Of a stretch of 23,409 nt of DNA, positions 7,715-15,102 are shown piece by piece. This stretch comes from Georgfuchsia sp049276455 (lineage in GTDB: Bacteria; Pseudomonadota; Gammaproteobacteria; Burkholderiales; Rhodocyclaceae): assembly GCA_049276455.1 (NCBI GenBank), contig JBASWL010000290.1, positions 1 through 23,409 on the forward strand. Reading direction: 5' to 3'. Each line of letters opens with the position of its first letter. Position 1 is the stretch's first letter. The notes beneath the pieces are model-generated. The model had not been told where the DNA came from. It was given only the letters and a program-made list of their open reading frames with translations, and searched no databases. Position numbers and translations under genes: made by a program.

Positions 7715-8398
7715 TTACGCCGCCAATCTGCGATCAGATACCCCGATTTCCGCGCGCAGCCAATCCAGCCATCCCTGAACCCCTTCTCCGGTTTTGCAGG
7801 AAACTTCAAAAAATCTGACCGACTGATTCAGCTTCAATACCCGTTCCTTCATCTTCTCTATGTTGAAATCGAAGTAAGGCAGGCAATCAATCTTGCTGAT
7901 CACGATGGCATCACAAACCGAAAACATGAGCGGATACTTGAGCGGCTTGTCGTCACCTTCCGGGACGCTCAGAATGGCGACCCGCTTGTTCGCCCCGGTA
8001 TCGAATTCGGCAGGACATACCAGGTTCCCGACGTTTTCGATCGTCACCAGATCGAGAACATCCAGATCCAGTTCTCGCAGGCCCATTTCCACCATCGCGG
8101 CATCGACATGACAGGCGCCACCGGTCCTTAGCTGGATAGCCGGGACATTCTCCAGAGCAACCTTCTCGGCATCAACCATGGAGTCGATGTCGGCTTCGAT
8201 CACGGCGCACCGGGTGTCCTGACGCAACCCCCGCAGCGTGGCCAGGACGAGGCTGGTCTTGCCGCTGCCCGGCGAGCCCATCAGGTTGAGCATGAAGACG
8301 TTCTTTTCGGCCAACCGGGCGCGAATCTCGTCAGCCCGATTGACATTGTCTTCCAGAATGTTTTCCTTGATCTCGATCAGCCGCACTTCAGCCATCAT
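7715..8398 (-). CDS. hypB: Hydrogenase/nickel maturation GTPase HypB
   Basis: SIMIBI-class GTPase that, with HypA, delivers nickel to [NiFe]-hydrogenase or other nickel enzymes. The 227 residues contain the P-loop GSPGSGKT (41-48), the metal-site residues Cys96-His97 (in GGACHVD) and Cys128 (in NVGNLVCP), and the nucleotide motif 'VISKIDCLPY'. The N-terminal CxxCGC high-affinity nickel motif and any His-rich stretch seen in some HypB proteins are absent, so this is the short form. Its ATG overlaps the hypA stop (ATGA-type, 4-base overlap), implying translational coupling. A second ATG directly follows the first. Confidence 0.94.
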   Translation of the reverse strand: MMAEVRLIEIKENILEDNVNRADEIRARLAEKNVFMLNLMGSPGSGKTSLVLATLRGLRQDTRCAVIEADIDSMVDAEKVALENVPAIQLRTGGACHVDAAMVEMGLRELDLDVLDLVTIENVGNLVCPAEFDTGANKRVAILSVPEGDDKPLKYPLMFSVCDAIVISKIDCLPYFDFNIEKMKERVLKLNQSVRFFEVSCKTGEGVQGWLDWLRAEIGVSDRRLAA

Positions 8399-8745
8399 GA
8401 CACCTCAATTTCCTTGACAAAAAACTCGCGTCCTGAAATAAACACTACTTTTTCACTGGCGCAATGAGGACAGACAAAGTCCATAACTTCCCTGTTTTTC
8501 ACTGCAAACCCCTTCTTGCATGCCTCGCAACGGAATATTGCCGGGACCCATTCCACCTCGATCACTGCTCCTTCCGCAATAGTACCCTTGCTCGAGAAGT
8601 CCAGATAACGCTGCATCCATTCCTCGTAGAAGTCGGTCAGCAGGCCGATCTTGACCCGGATACGTACCACTTTCCTGGCCCGATTCGATTCGGCATGCTT
8701 GAGGGCAATTTTCAGAATATCGGCGATAACAGACAACTCATGCAT
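8395..8745 (-). CDS. hypA: Nickel metallochaperone HypA
   Basis: Small nickel chaperone acting with HypB. At 116 residues it has the family length. The invariant N-terminal MHELS supplies the nickel ligand His2. The zinc site is Cys73-x2-Cys76 and Cys92-x2-Cys95 ('RCEAC', 'CPHC'). GAGGAG lies about 12 bases before the ATG, a rather long spacing. First visible gene of the hypA-hypB-ferredoxin set. No hydrogenase large or small subunit, hypC-F or urease gene is in the window, so the client enzyme is unknown. Confidence 0.95.
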   Translation of the reverse strand: MHELSVIADILKIALKHAESNRARKVVRIRVKIGLLTDFYEEWMQRYLDFSSKGTIAEGAVIEVEWVPAIFRCEACKKGFAVKNREVMDFVCPHCASEKVVFISGREFFVKEIEVS

Positions 8746-9076
8746 TCAGCCGATGTACTCCTCTTTGTTTTAATACATGCAAGGTTTCATTCTACCTCAC
8801 GCCAAGGCGCAACCCGATACAATTCGTCCAAATTATTGTGCATTCAATCCAACTCCAAAGCGGTGAGATTTTATGGCGTAACGATCGGGAAATCAGGTGG
8901 CTGCGGCTCGATGGCGTCAAGCAGTACTAGAAGCGCATTGCGGTCAGCCGCGTAAATCGCTGGAGTGACGCCACCCATCCACAGGGTAAGCAGCATCGCG
9001 GTCACGCCATCCGTGACAGGGCGCGAAACCCGAAGGAAGAAAACATTGGATGCTGTCGAGTGTCTCCGCTTGATGG
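8746..9076. other. Intergenic region between the alcohol dehydrogenase and hypA
   Basis: This 331-base stretch lies between two minus-strand units. It contains the 41-codon minus ORF at 8871-8996 (listed separately) and, closer to hypA, presumably the hypA promoter, although no pair of hexamers with proper spacing is convincing. A sigma54 -24/-12 element was looked for and not found. No terminator with a T-run was found after the dehydrogenase stop. Confidence 0.4.
8871..8996 (-). CDS. Small ORF with signal-peptide-like start, possibly truncated exported protein
   Basis: Forty-one codons on the same strand as, and 80 bases after, the PQQ alcohol dehydrogenase. The product begins 'MLLTLWMGGVTPAIYAAD', a plausible Sec signal with cleavage near YAA-D. 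It continues 'NALLVLLDAIEPQPPDFPIV' and then stops after TP. The ending resembles the PxPDF run at the start of thioredoxin-like exported proteins, so it may be the decayed 5' remnant of such a gene. The frame is open upstream to the dehydrogenase stop, with an in-frame GTG two codons earlier. Family unknown. Confidence 0.3.
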   Translation of the reverse strand: MLLTLWMGGVTPAIYAADRNALLVLLDAIEPQPPDFPIVTP

Positions 9077-11200
9077 CTATTTTAGCCGGACCGAATCGAC
9101 AGTGCTCTGGATAAACGCCTTGAGTTTCTCGCTATCATCCTTGGTGAGCTTCCCTTTAAAGTCAGGCATTCCATCGTCTGCGAAGCTTTCTTCAAACATA
9201 ACCTGGTCTAGATTCTCGATGTAGGTTTTCATGTTCTCATAGCCCAGATTATTAATGTCGCCACTCTTGCCGAGACCTGGCACACCGTGGCATCCCACGC
9301 AATTTCTTACATACAGCGACATCCCGGCTTCCACATCCTTGGGTTCATACGCGACACCGGAAAGCAGCGGGCCAGGGTTATACGGCGCGAATGCGGGCAT
9401 CCTGGCATTGCCGCCGAGTACGAAGGTGTACACTCTTCCCTTCGTATTGAATTCGGAATAGCGGAAAACCTGCGCCGGGCCACCGCCCCAGCCCACCGCA
9501 ATCGATAAATACTGTTTGCCATCCAGTTCGAAAGTTACCGGCGCAGCGATGACACCATTACCGATCGGCGTATCCCAGAGCAGCTTGCCGTTGGTGGCGT
9601 TATAGGCTTTGAAATGCCCCTTGGCGGTACCCTGGAAGACCAGATTGCCTGCGGTCGCCAGCGTGCCACCATTCCACGGCACACCCAGGTCGTTGCTCCA
9701 GGCCGCCTTTTGCTTGACGGGATCCCAGGCAACCAGTGCTCCCCATTCCTTGCCCTTGGGTGGCCGGGAATTGATGTGCATGGCGAAATTCATACCTACA
9801 CCAGCCATTATCGACATAGGCCCGCTCTTGTCCTGCGCTATCCAGGTGTCGTCAGTGTCAAGCGTCGACGGCATTAACTGGGCCGGAATATAGACGAAAC
9901 CGGTGAGCGGGCTATACGACAGGCTATGCCAGTTGTGGCCACCCCAAGGGCCGGGAAGTGAATCGAAAACACCTTCCAGGGGAGTTTCCCGTGTCTCGAT
10001 CGGCCGGCCATTCGGATCGAAGCTGTGAACCCAGTTCTGCTCGACGAAATTCTTCGCTGAAATGAATTTGCCGTTGGTGCGATCTACAACATAGAAAATA
10101 CCATTCTTGGGTGCATGCAGGATCACCTTGCGCATGACGTTGTCGATCTTGATGTCGGCCAGGATCAGGTCGGTGCACGAATCATAGTCCGAGGTGTCGC
10201 GCGGGGTTTCCTGGTAGTGCCAGACATACTTGCCGGTTTCCAGATTGAGTGCAACGATCGAGTTGGTATAGAGATTGTCGTATGCCGCGCCGCGCTTGGC
10301 TTTCGCCCACGGCCCGGGCTGGCCGGTGCCGAAGTACAGCAGGTTCAGTTCGGGATCGATGCTCATGGAGTTCCAAACGACGCCACCGCCACCGTTTTCC
10401 CAGTACCTGGTGTCCGGATCCCAGGTCAGTGCAGCCGTGGCTTGCGACTCATCCTCGAACGGCTGCGCCGGATCCCCAGGAGTAACGAACCAGCGCCATT
10501 TCTGCGCACCGGTCTCGGCGTCATAAGCCGTCACGTAGCCACGCACGCCGTATTCACCGCCACCATTGCCAATGATGACCTTGCCCTTGGCGATAAACGG
10601 CGCACCGGTAATGGTGATTTTGCGTGTCGGATCCGTTTTGGTGTCCTGCTCCCAAACCTTTTTGCCGGTCGCCGCATCAATAGCGATAAGGCGGGCATCC
10701 GGGGAACCGACATAGACTTTGCCCCGATACACGGCAACGCCCCGGTTGACGGGGCCGCAGCAGCCTTTCCAGGCGCCGGTGCGCGGTGTCTTCGGGTCAT
10801 AGGTCCACAGCCGCTTGCCGCTGCGCGCATCGATGGCATGGACGACGGCCCACGGCGCCGTCACATACATGACGCCATTGACCACGATCGGTGTCGCCTG
10901 TACGCCGCGCGTCGATTCGAGGTCGTAGGACCAGGCCAGGCCAAGCTTGCCGACATTGGCCGTGTCGATTTGCTTGAGGCGACTGAAACGGGTTCCGGCG
11001 TAATCAAGACCGTAGCTTGGCCATTCCTTGCCGGTCTTCGCATTGGCGATGATTTTTGCATCGTTTACGTCGGCGGCCTTCGGTGTCGCCGCTGCGAGGC
11101 TGAAGCTGTAGCATAGGCAGGCCAATGACAGAGTCCATACACTAGCCGACTTGCAGAACCGCTTCTGTGGTAGCGCGGAGTAAAAACGAATACAGATCAT
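9077..11200 (-). CDS. PQQ-dependent quinohemoprotein alcohol dehydrogenase (type II) with unusual metal site
   Basis: Periplasmic enzyme oxidising an alcohol with PQQ and passing electrons to its own c-type heme. The 707-residue precursor has an N-terminal signal region (about 20-38). It then has an eight-bladed PQQ propeller with repeated 'LAIDAATGK'-type motifs, the vicinal Cys147-Cys148 disulfide (GCCGPVNRG), and a C-terminal cytochrome c with C634-VGC-H638 and the axial-Met region 'DDGMPDFKGKL'. It closely resembles remembered ADH-IIB sequences in 'KVILHAPKNG' and 'RTNGKFISAKNFV'. Metal-site residues: Glu216 (GGGEYGVRG) is normal; Gln294 (GTGQPGPW) replaces the usual Asn; the catalytic Asp338 sits in 'TPRDTSDYDSC', where the usual Trp-Asp is Ser-Asp and Asp340 occupies the +2 position. 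AGAGA precedes the ATG. The substrate is unknown. Confidence 0.93.
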   Translation of the reverse strand: MICIRFYSALPQKRFCKSASVWTLSLACLCYSFSLAAATPKAADVNDAKIIANAKTGKEWPSYGLDYAGTRFSRLKQIDTANVGKLGLAWSYDLESTRGVQATPIVVNGVMYVTAPWAVVHAIDARSGKRLWTYDPKTPRTGAWKGCCGPVNRGVAVYRGKVYVGSPDARLIAIDAATGKKVWEQDTKTDPTRKITITGAPFIAKGKVIIGNGGGEYGVRGYVTAYDAETGAQKWRWFVTPGDPAQPFEDESQATAALTWDPDTRYWENGGGGVVWNSMSIDPELNLLYFGTGQPGPWAKAKRGAAYDNLYTNSIVALNLETGKYVWHYQETPRDTSDYDSCTDLILADIKIDNVMRKVILHAPKNGIFYVVDRTNGKFISAKNFVEQNWVHSFDPNGRPIETRETPLEGVFDSLPGPWGGHNWHSLSYSPLTGFVYIPAQLMPSTLDTDDTWIAQDKSGPMSIMAGVGMNFAMHINSRPPKGKEWGALVAWDPVKQKAAWSNDLGVPWNGGTLATAGNLVFQGTAKGHFKAYNATNGKLLWDTPIGNGVIAAPVTFELDGKQYLSIAVGWGGGPAQVFRYSEFNTKGRVYTFVLGGNARMPAFAPYNPGPLLSGVAYEPKDVEAGMSLYVRNCVGCHGVPGLGKSGDINNLGYENMKTYIENLDQVMFEESFADDGMPDFKGKLTKDDSEKLKAFIQSTVDSVRLK

Positions 11201-11235
11201 GCTATCTCTTGGTCTTTTGTCATGATACTGATAGT

Positions 11236-11476
11236 GGGCGCCTCTAATAATCGATTTTCCAATTTACATAGATGTACTCAACCTGAACGCGCACTTTCGA
11301 CTTCAGATGGTTGGCCGATTTCTGCTCTTCGGTCAAAGGATGATTCCGTTTGCTTTTGTGCTTGCTCATAGTCTGTAGCTCCAGCTTGTCTTCTCCTGGT
11401 TAAACGCTTCAGATCAAATCATGCTGATATGTGTTCTGCATATTCCGCAGTTTCACGTGGATTTTTAGACGTGCCC
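11236..11476 (-). mobile_element. Internally deleted IS5-family element (MITE-like remnant)
   Basis: The ends are imperfect terminal inverted repeats. The left end is GGGCGCCTCTAATAATC on the plus strand from 11236; the right end is GGGCACGTCTAAAAATC on the minus strand from 11476. They match at 14 of 17 positions. Inside is only a short piece of transposase. The GGGCACxTCTA-type ends are typical of IS5-group elements as remembered. No clear target duplication is visible in the flanks. It separates the PqqU-like receptor gene from the alcohol dehydrogenase and may influence the latter's expression. Confidence 0.65.
11244..11369 (-). pseudogene. IS5-type transposase fragment
   Basis: Forty-one codons starting 'MSKHKSKRNHPLTEEQKSAN' and containing 'KSKVRVQVEYIY'. 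In intact IS5-family transposases this region reads like 'HPLTEEQK.SN..KSKVRVRVEHVFG', located in the C-terminal third just before the catalytic Glu region. Here the match stops after 'VEYIY', and the frame runs directly into the left terminal repeat. Both the N-terminal two thirds and the C-terminal end are therefore lost. Not functional. Confidence 0.7.
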
Positions 11477-11490
11477 TAAATTGTATTCAC

Positions 11491-13644
11491 TTACCACCAT
11501 GAGTAGGCGAGACTGGCACCAATCAAATAAGTACGTCCGGGTGCTGGTTCGAAGAAGCGGCTGCTGCCTTCGTTCACAATCACGGATCCGACATATTTGC
11601 GGTCGGTCAGGTTGTCGATGCGCAGGAACTCCTTGGTACGCCAACTGCCCGCCAGCTGCTCAAAGCCGAAGTGGAGATTGATCACGGTGTAGGCCGGCGC
11701 CGCATCGTTGTTGACATCATTCACATACACCGAGGCCACATGACGAACTTCGAGGCCGCTTGAGAAGCCGGCTGGCGAATGCTTCCATGTGAGCTCGCCG
11801 TAGAGCGTAGAGCGCGGAATACCCGGGATCGCGTTGCCAGCGGATACGGGAACGTTCGGTATCGCGCAGGGGGGCGCGGTGCAGGTCAGGAAGGCATCGG
11901 CGTAGCGGGCACGAAGATAGGTATATGCCGCGTAGGCGCCAAATCCAGCAGGCAGCCTTGAGTCAAGCGCCAGTTCAAATCCATCGCGTTTAGTCCCACC
12001 AACGTTCTGGAACACTGACCGTCCACCGCTGTTGGTCAAGACCGCGATCTCGTCCTTTGTCTTGACATGAAAGACAGCGGCGGTCAGCAATGTGTCTGGC
12101 CCCAGGAATGCCTTGGCACCCATTTCGAGGTGGCTGCTCTTGGCGGGCTTCAGGCCGAAATTAAGCCCCGTGCCGGTCGTTCTGTAGGAGAGTTCATTCA
12201 TGGTAGGCGTTTCAAATCCATGGCCGAGGGACATGTACAGGTTCAAACTTTTGCTCGCCTTGTAGGTAAGGCCAATGACAGGATTCGTAGCGGAATAACT
12301 GGTGCTGCCGCTATCATCACCGTTTCCGGTGACTATGTAATGGTCTCTGGAACTAACCTTGACCGAACTGTTGCGCAGTCCCGCCAGCACCAGCCACTTT
12401 GCGGCCGGTTGCCACTCGGCCTGTAGGTATTGGTCAAAGTTGAATACGCGGTTGTCCTCATCCCGGCGCAAACTGCCAAGGACACCAAGTACCTGACTCG
12501 CTCCAGAACCGATGAAATTCTCAAAGCCATGCCGCCCCTCATCAACGTTCTCATAGGCAAGGCCCGCTGTGAAACGTAGTGGTTCGCCTGCCAGGGTGGC
12601 ATGGTGGTTCCAGTGCAGATCCGTGCCGCCATAGTTGCGGATAAGGTCGATGACACCACCACGACTCGTCACTGCGGTTTGCGCAGCAACAGGAATTGAC
12701 AGGAATTGAGTGATGCTCCGATGGCCGTAATAGAGCATCGCGGTCAGGGTATCGGCCGTCGTCAGGGCTCGTTCGTAGGTTAAGCCGCCCTGCGTCTGCG
12801 CGATCCGTTCGCGGGTGTTGAACTGCAGCGCATTCGTACCTGCTTGGCGTGGATCGGCATCGAACTGGGTATGGGTGAGGCTGAGCGCATCCTGCGCCTC
12901 GGGCATATCTGTGGAATTGAGGACAAAGGTGAGTTTGGAGGCGTCGTCGGGTTTAACCTGCAGCTTGACATTGTAGATGTCGCGTGTAACAGCGCTATGG
13001 CCACGGTAGCCGTCGGTGTGGAACCTCGAACTGGAGAGCAGGTAGTTGATGCTGCCAGTGTCGCCGGAGGCCTTGAGGGCGATACGGCGGGTGCCAAAAC
13101 TGCCGAAGGAGGTATTGCCTTCGATGGTTGTACCAGGCATGCCATCTTCAGTAAAAAGCGAAATTACACCACCAGAAGAATTGCCATAAAGGGCAGAGAA
13201 GGGGCCGCGCAGCACTTCGAGCCGGGCTGCCGAGCCGAGGTCGAAATTGGACACCTGACCTTGGCCGTCGGGCATGGTCGCCGGGATTCCATCGGAATAG
13301 AGGCGAATGCCGCGGACACCGAAGGTGGAGCGGGCGCCGAAACCGCGTGAGGATATCTGTATATCCTGGGCATAGTTTTGGCGGTTCTGGACGAAGATGC
13401 CGGGCACTCGTACCAGAGGCTCGGAGAGATTAACCTGAAGTTGCTGCTCTTGAATTTGGGTGGCGCCGACACTATTCACTGAGACCGGTAGGTCAAAGCT
13501 TGACTGTTCGACGCGGGTAGCGGTAACAACTACAGCAGGCGCCATAATTGTTGGGATCGTCGGTTCTGCGGCGACTAGCTGGGCGGCAATGGATGAGCCG
13601 ACAGCGACCATTGTGCAGGTGAAGTACCTCTTACGAAATTCCAT
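11491..13644 (-). CDS. pqqU: TonB-dependent outer-membrane receptor, PqqU (YncD)-like PQQ importer
   Basis: Outer-membrane beta-barrel with plug, energised by TonB. Start chosen at 13644 (MEFRKRYF...), giving a signal peptide ending near 'LVAAEP' and a 717-residue precursor; an upstream in-frame ATG at 13713 would add a charged, non-signal leader. The TonB box lies near 'VVVTATRV' (38-45). The plug has 'VQNRQNYAQD' (about 85-94), 'SRGFGARSTFGVRGIRLY' and 'DGIPATMPDGQGQ'. The barrel has 'GNGDDSG', 'GFETPTMNELSYR' and near the end 'DRKYVGSVIVNE'. These segments are nearly the same as in E. coli YncD, now known as PqqU, the PQQ transporter. The neighbouring gene encodes a PQQ enzyme. Symbol and substrate are assigned by recalled similarity plus context. 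Confidence 0.8.
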   Translation of the reverse strand: MEFRKRYFTCTMVAVGSSIAAQLVAAEPTIPTIMAPAVVVTATRVEQSSFDLPVSVNSVGATQIQEQQLQVNLSEPLVRVPGIFVQNRQNYAQDIQISSRGFGARSTFGVRGIRLYSDGIPATMPDGQGQVSNFDLGSAARLEVLRGPFSALYGNSSGGVISLFTEDGMPGTTIEGNTSFGSFGTRRIALKASGDTGSINYLLSSSRFHTDGYRGHSAVTRDIYNVKLQVKPDDASKLTFVLNSTDMPEAQDALSLTHTQFDADPRQAGTNALQFNTRERIAQTQGGLTYERALTTADTLTAMLYYGHRSITQFLSIPVAAQTAVTSRGGVIDLIRNYGGTDLHWNHHATLAGEPLRFTAGLAYENVDEGRHGFENFIGSGASQVLGVLGSLRRDEDNRVFNFDQYLQAEWQPAAKWLVLAGLRNSSVKVSSRDHYIVTGNGDDSGSTSYSATNPVIGLTYKASKSLNLYMSLGHGFETPTMNELSYRTTGTGLNFGLKPAKSSHLEMGAKAFLGPDTLLTAAVFHVKTKDEIAVLTNSGGRSVFQNVGGTKRDGFELALDSRLPAGFGAYAAYTYLRARYADAFLTCTAPPCAIPNVPVSAGNAIPGIPRSTLYGELTWKHSPAGFSSGLEVRHVASVYVNDVNNDAAPAYTVINLHFGFEQLAGSWRTKEFLRIDNLTDRKYVGSVIVNEGSSRFFEPAPGRTYLIGASLAYSWW

Positions 13645-13713
13645 GTGTGGTGATCTTTCTTGATTTGCGCCGGGGGCGCTGGAAGGAGCGCGGTGGTCGG
13701 CAGGGCGAGGCAT

Positions 13714-14178
13714 TGTTAAAACCCAGTCGTTTGGGCGACTACTCCACGGTAGCTGAAAATAATTTACTCGTTTGCATATGAATCAGAATCGGCTAAAGCC
13801 TGATGAAATGACGGCCAATTCGCCAATGCATTTCCTCTCTGCCGGGTTGAACGATCAAGTAAATTACCCATCGTACAGCGTAAGTATTTAGTATTATATT
13901 CACAGAAGACGTGAGTTCAACAAGGGCACACTACAAACCCGATACTGTAAGTAGCGTTTTTGCATGTGAGTGAACTGGACGCTTTTTACCTTTTCTTAAC
14001 CGGTAAGGTAAAAGTCGCATTGCGCCGGGGTGCCTTCTAATATGTGCGTCACGCCAACAGGTAGCGACAATCTCTACGCCTTGTCTCTTGAGCACGTAAA
14101 TGATCGTCCTGCCCGGTGGAATGTTCCTTACACTTTTTGCTCTGCGCCTGGCGTAATTGATATTGGCCTGTTCGAGAT
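13714..14178. other. 465-base gap upstream of the PqqU-like gene
   Basis: The promoter of the receptor gene must lie here or just after, but no confident hexamer pair was found, and no cobalamin riboswitch box is present. A hairpin CTTTTTACCTT/AAGGTAAAAG occurs at 13982-14013. A second small stem AGTCG/CGACT is at 13725-13740. A plus-strand ORF of 46 codons (14042-14182) and a minus frame open from the truB stop to 13931 (which includes 'RTIIYVLKRQGVEIVATC') look weakly protein-like, but neither is recognised. The segment may be decayed coding sequence. Confidence 0.3.
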
Positions 14179-15102
14179 TTAAGAAGCGTCGAGAGGCCGG
14201 CTTTCGGCTACCAGCCGCTGCACCTGCAGCATGCCTGCTGCCGTAACGGTGCCAATCCCAATAAAACCCTGATCGCTGGAGAACATCCGCAATCGTTGCC
14301 CTGCCCTACCGCTCCAGGGAATCGCCTGTCCATGACGAATGCGTGCCGAATCACCACTGCCGAGTTGCACTTGCGGCAGGTTGGCCACTAGCGCATCAAG
14401 CGGTGCCAGCAGCGAATCGCGCCCTGATACGGGAAGGGCCTCGATGGCATCAAGCGTCACTGCCTGCTCGATCATGATATCCGCCACACGGGTACGACGC
14501 AGCATTGCCAAATGCGCACCGCAACCCAGCGTAGCACCGATATCGGCAGCCAGGGTGCGGATGTAAGTCCCCTTGCTGCAATCGACATCGACCACAGCAT
14601 CACGTCCATCGAAGGACAGCAGATCTAGTTTGGTTATTGTTACGCGGCGCGGTGCGCGTTCCAATTCGATGCCCTGCCGCGCATATTCGTAAAGCGGTTT
14701 GCCATCGCGCTTGAGCGCGGAATACATGGGCGGCAACTGTTCAATCTCGCCACGAAAGTGTTGCAGCACAGCCGACAGCTCCGCCTCACTGACCTTCATA
14801 TCAGATTGGCTGATCACCGCACCTTCGGCATCTGCCGTGTCGGTCGCAATGCCGAGGCGCACGGTGGCACGATAGGCCTTGTCGGCGTGCAGCAACTCAC
14901 CGGCAAACTTTGTAGCTTCACCGAAACAAAGGGGGAGAAGCCCGGTAGCGAGCGGATCAAGCGTGCCAGTATGGCCGGCCTTGGCCGCATTGAACAGGCG
15001 GCGCGCGGCCTGCAGCGCAGTGTTTGAACTCAAGCCCAGTGGTTTGTCAAGCAACAGGACGCCATCCACATTACGGCGTGGCGGGCGGCGTGGAGCGTTC
15101 AT
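14179..15102 (-). CDS. truB: tRNA pseudouridine(55) synthase TruB
   Basis: Converts U55 of the T-loop of tRNAs to pseudouridine. The 307 residues are of normal length. The N-terminal 'DGVLLLDKPLGLSS' and the catalytic motif 'GHTGTLDPLATGLLPLC', with nucleophile Asp49, are definitive. 'YSALKRDGKPLYEYARQG' is the conserved substrate-binding segment, and a short PUA-like tail follows. Its ATG overlaps the rbfA stop by one base (TGATG), so translation is coupled. It is the last gene of the rimP operon here; the frequently following rpsO is not present downstream. Confidence 0.97.
   Translation of the reverse strand: MNAPRRPPRRNVDGVLLLDKPLGLSSNTALQAARRLFNAAKAGHTGTLDPLATGLLPLCFGEATKFAGELLHADKAYRATVRLGIATDTADAEGAVISQSDMKVSEAELSAVLQHFRGEIEQLPPMYSALKRDGKPLYEYARQGIELERAPRRVTITKLDLLSFDGRDAVVDVDCSKGTYIRTLAADIGATLGCGAHLAMLRRTRVADIMIEQAVTLDAIEALPVSGRDSLLAPLDALVANLPQVQLGSGDSARIRHGQAIPWSGRAGQRLRMFSSDQGFIGIGTVTAAGMLQVQRLVAESRPLDAS

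Noticed and set aside
7704..7718. GTAACC/GGTTAC hairpin at the hypB stop as a terminator
   Set aside because: The stem is only six pairs, overlaps the hypB stop codon, and is not followed by a T-run on the minus strand.
7669..7809. Longer N-terminus for the ferredoxin-like protein starting at 7809
   Set aside because: It would overlap hypB by 95 bases, and a good AGGAGA site precedes the ATG at 7668.
10115..11116. A 333-codon plus-strand frame opposite the PQQ dehydrogenase
   Set aside because: The minus-strand dehydrogenase has definitive motifs across the same bases; the plus frame shows no family features.
13982..14013. CTTTTTACCTT/AAGGTAAAAG hairpin as a terminator for truB or an operator
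   Set aside because: It is about 170 bases from truB, has an uneven stem and an A-rich rather than T-rich 3' flank on the minus strand; no role can be supported.
13645..14178. Cobalamin riboswitch upstream of the TonB receptor
   Set aside because: No B12-box-like sequence or matching core was found; the receptor resembles PqqU rather than BtuB.
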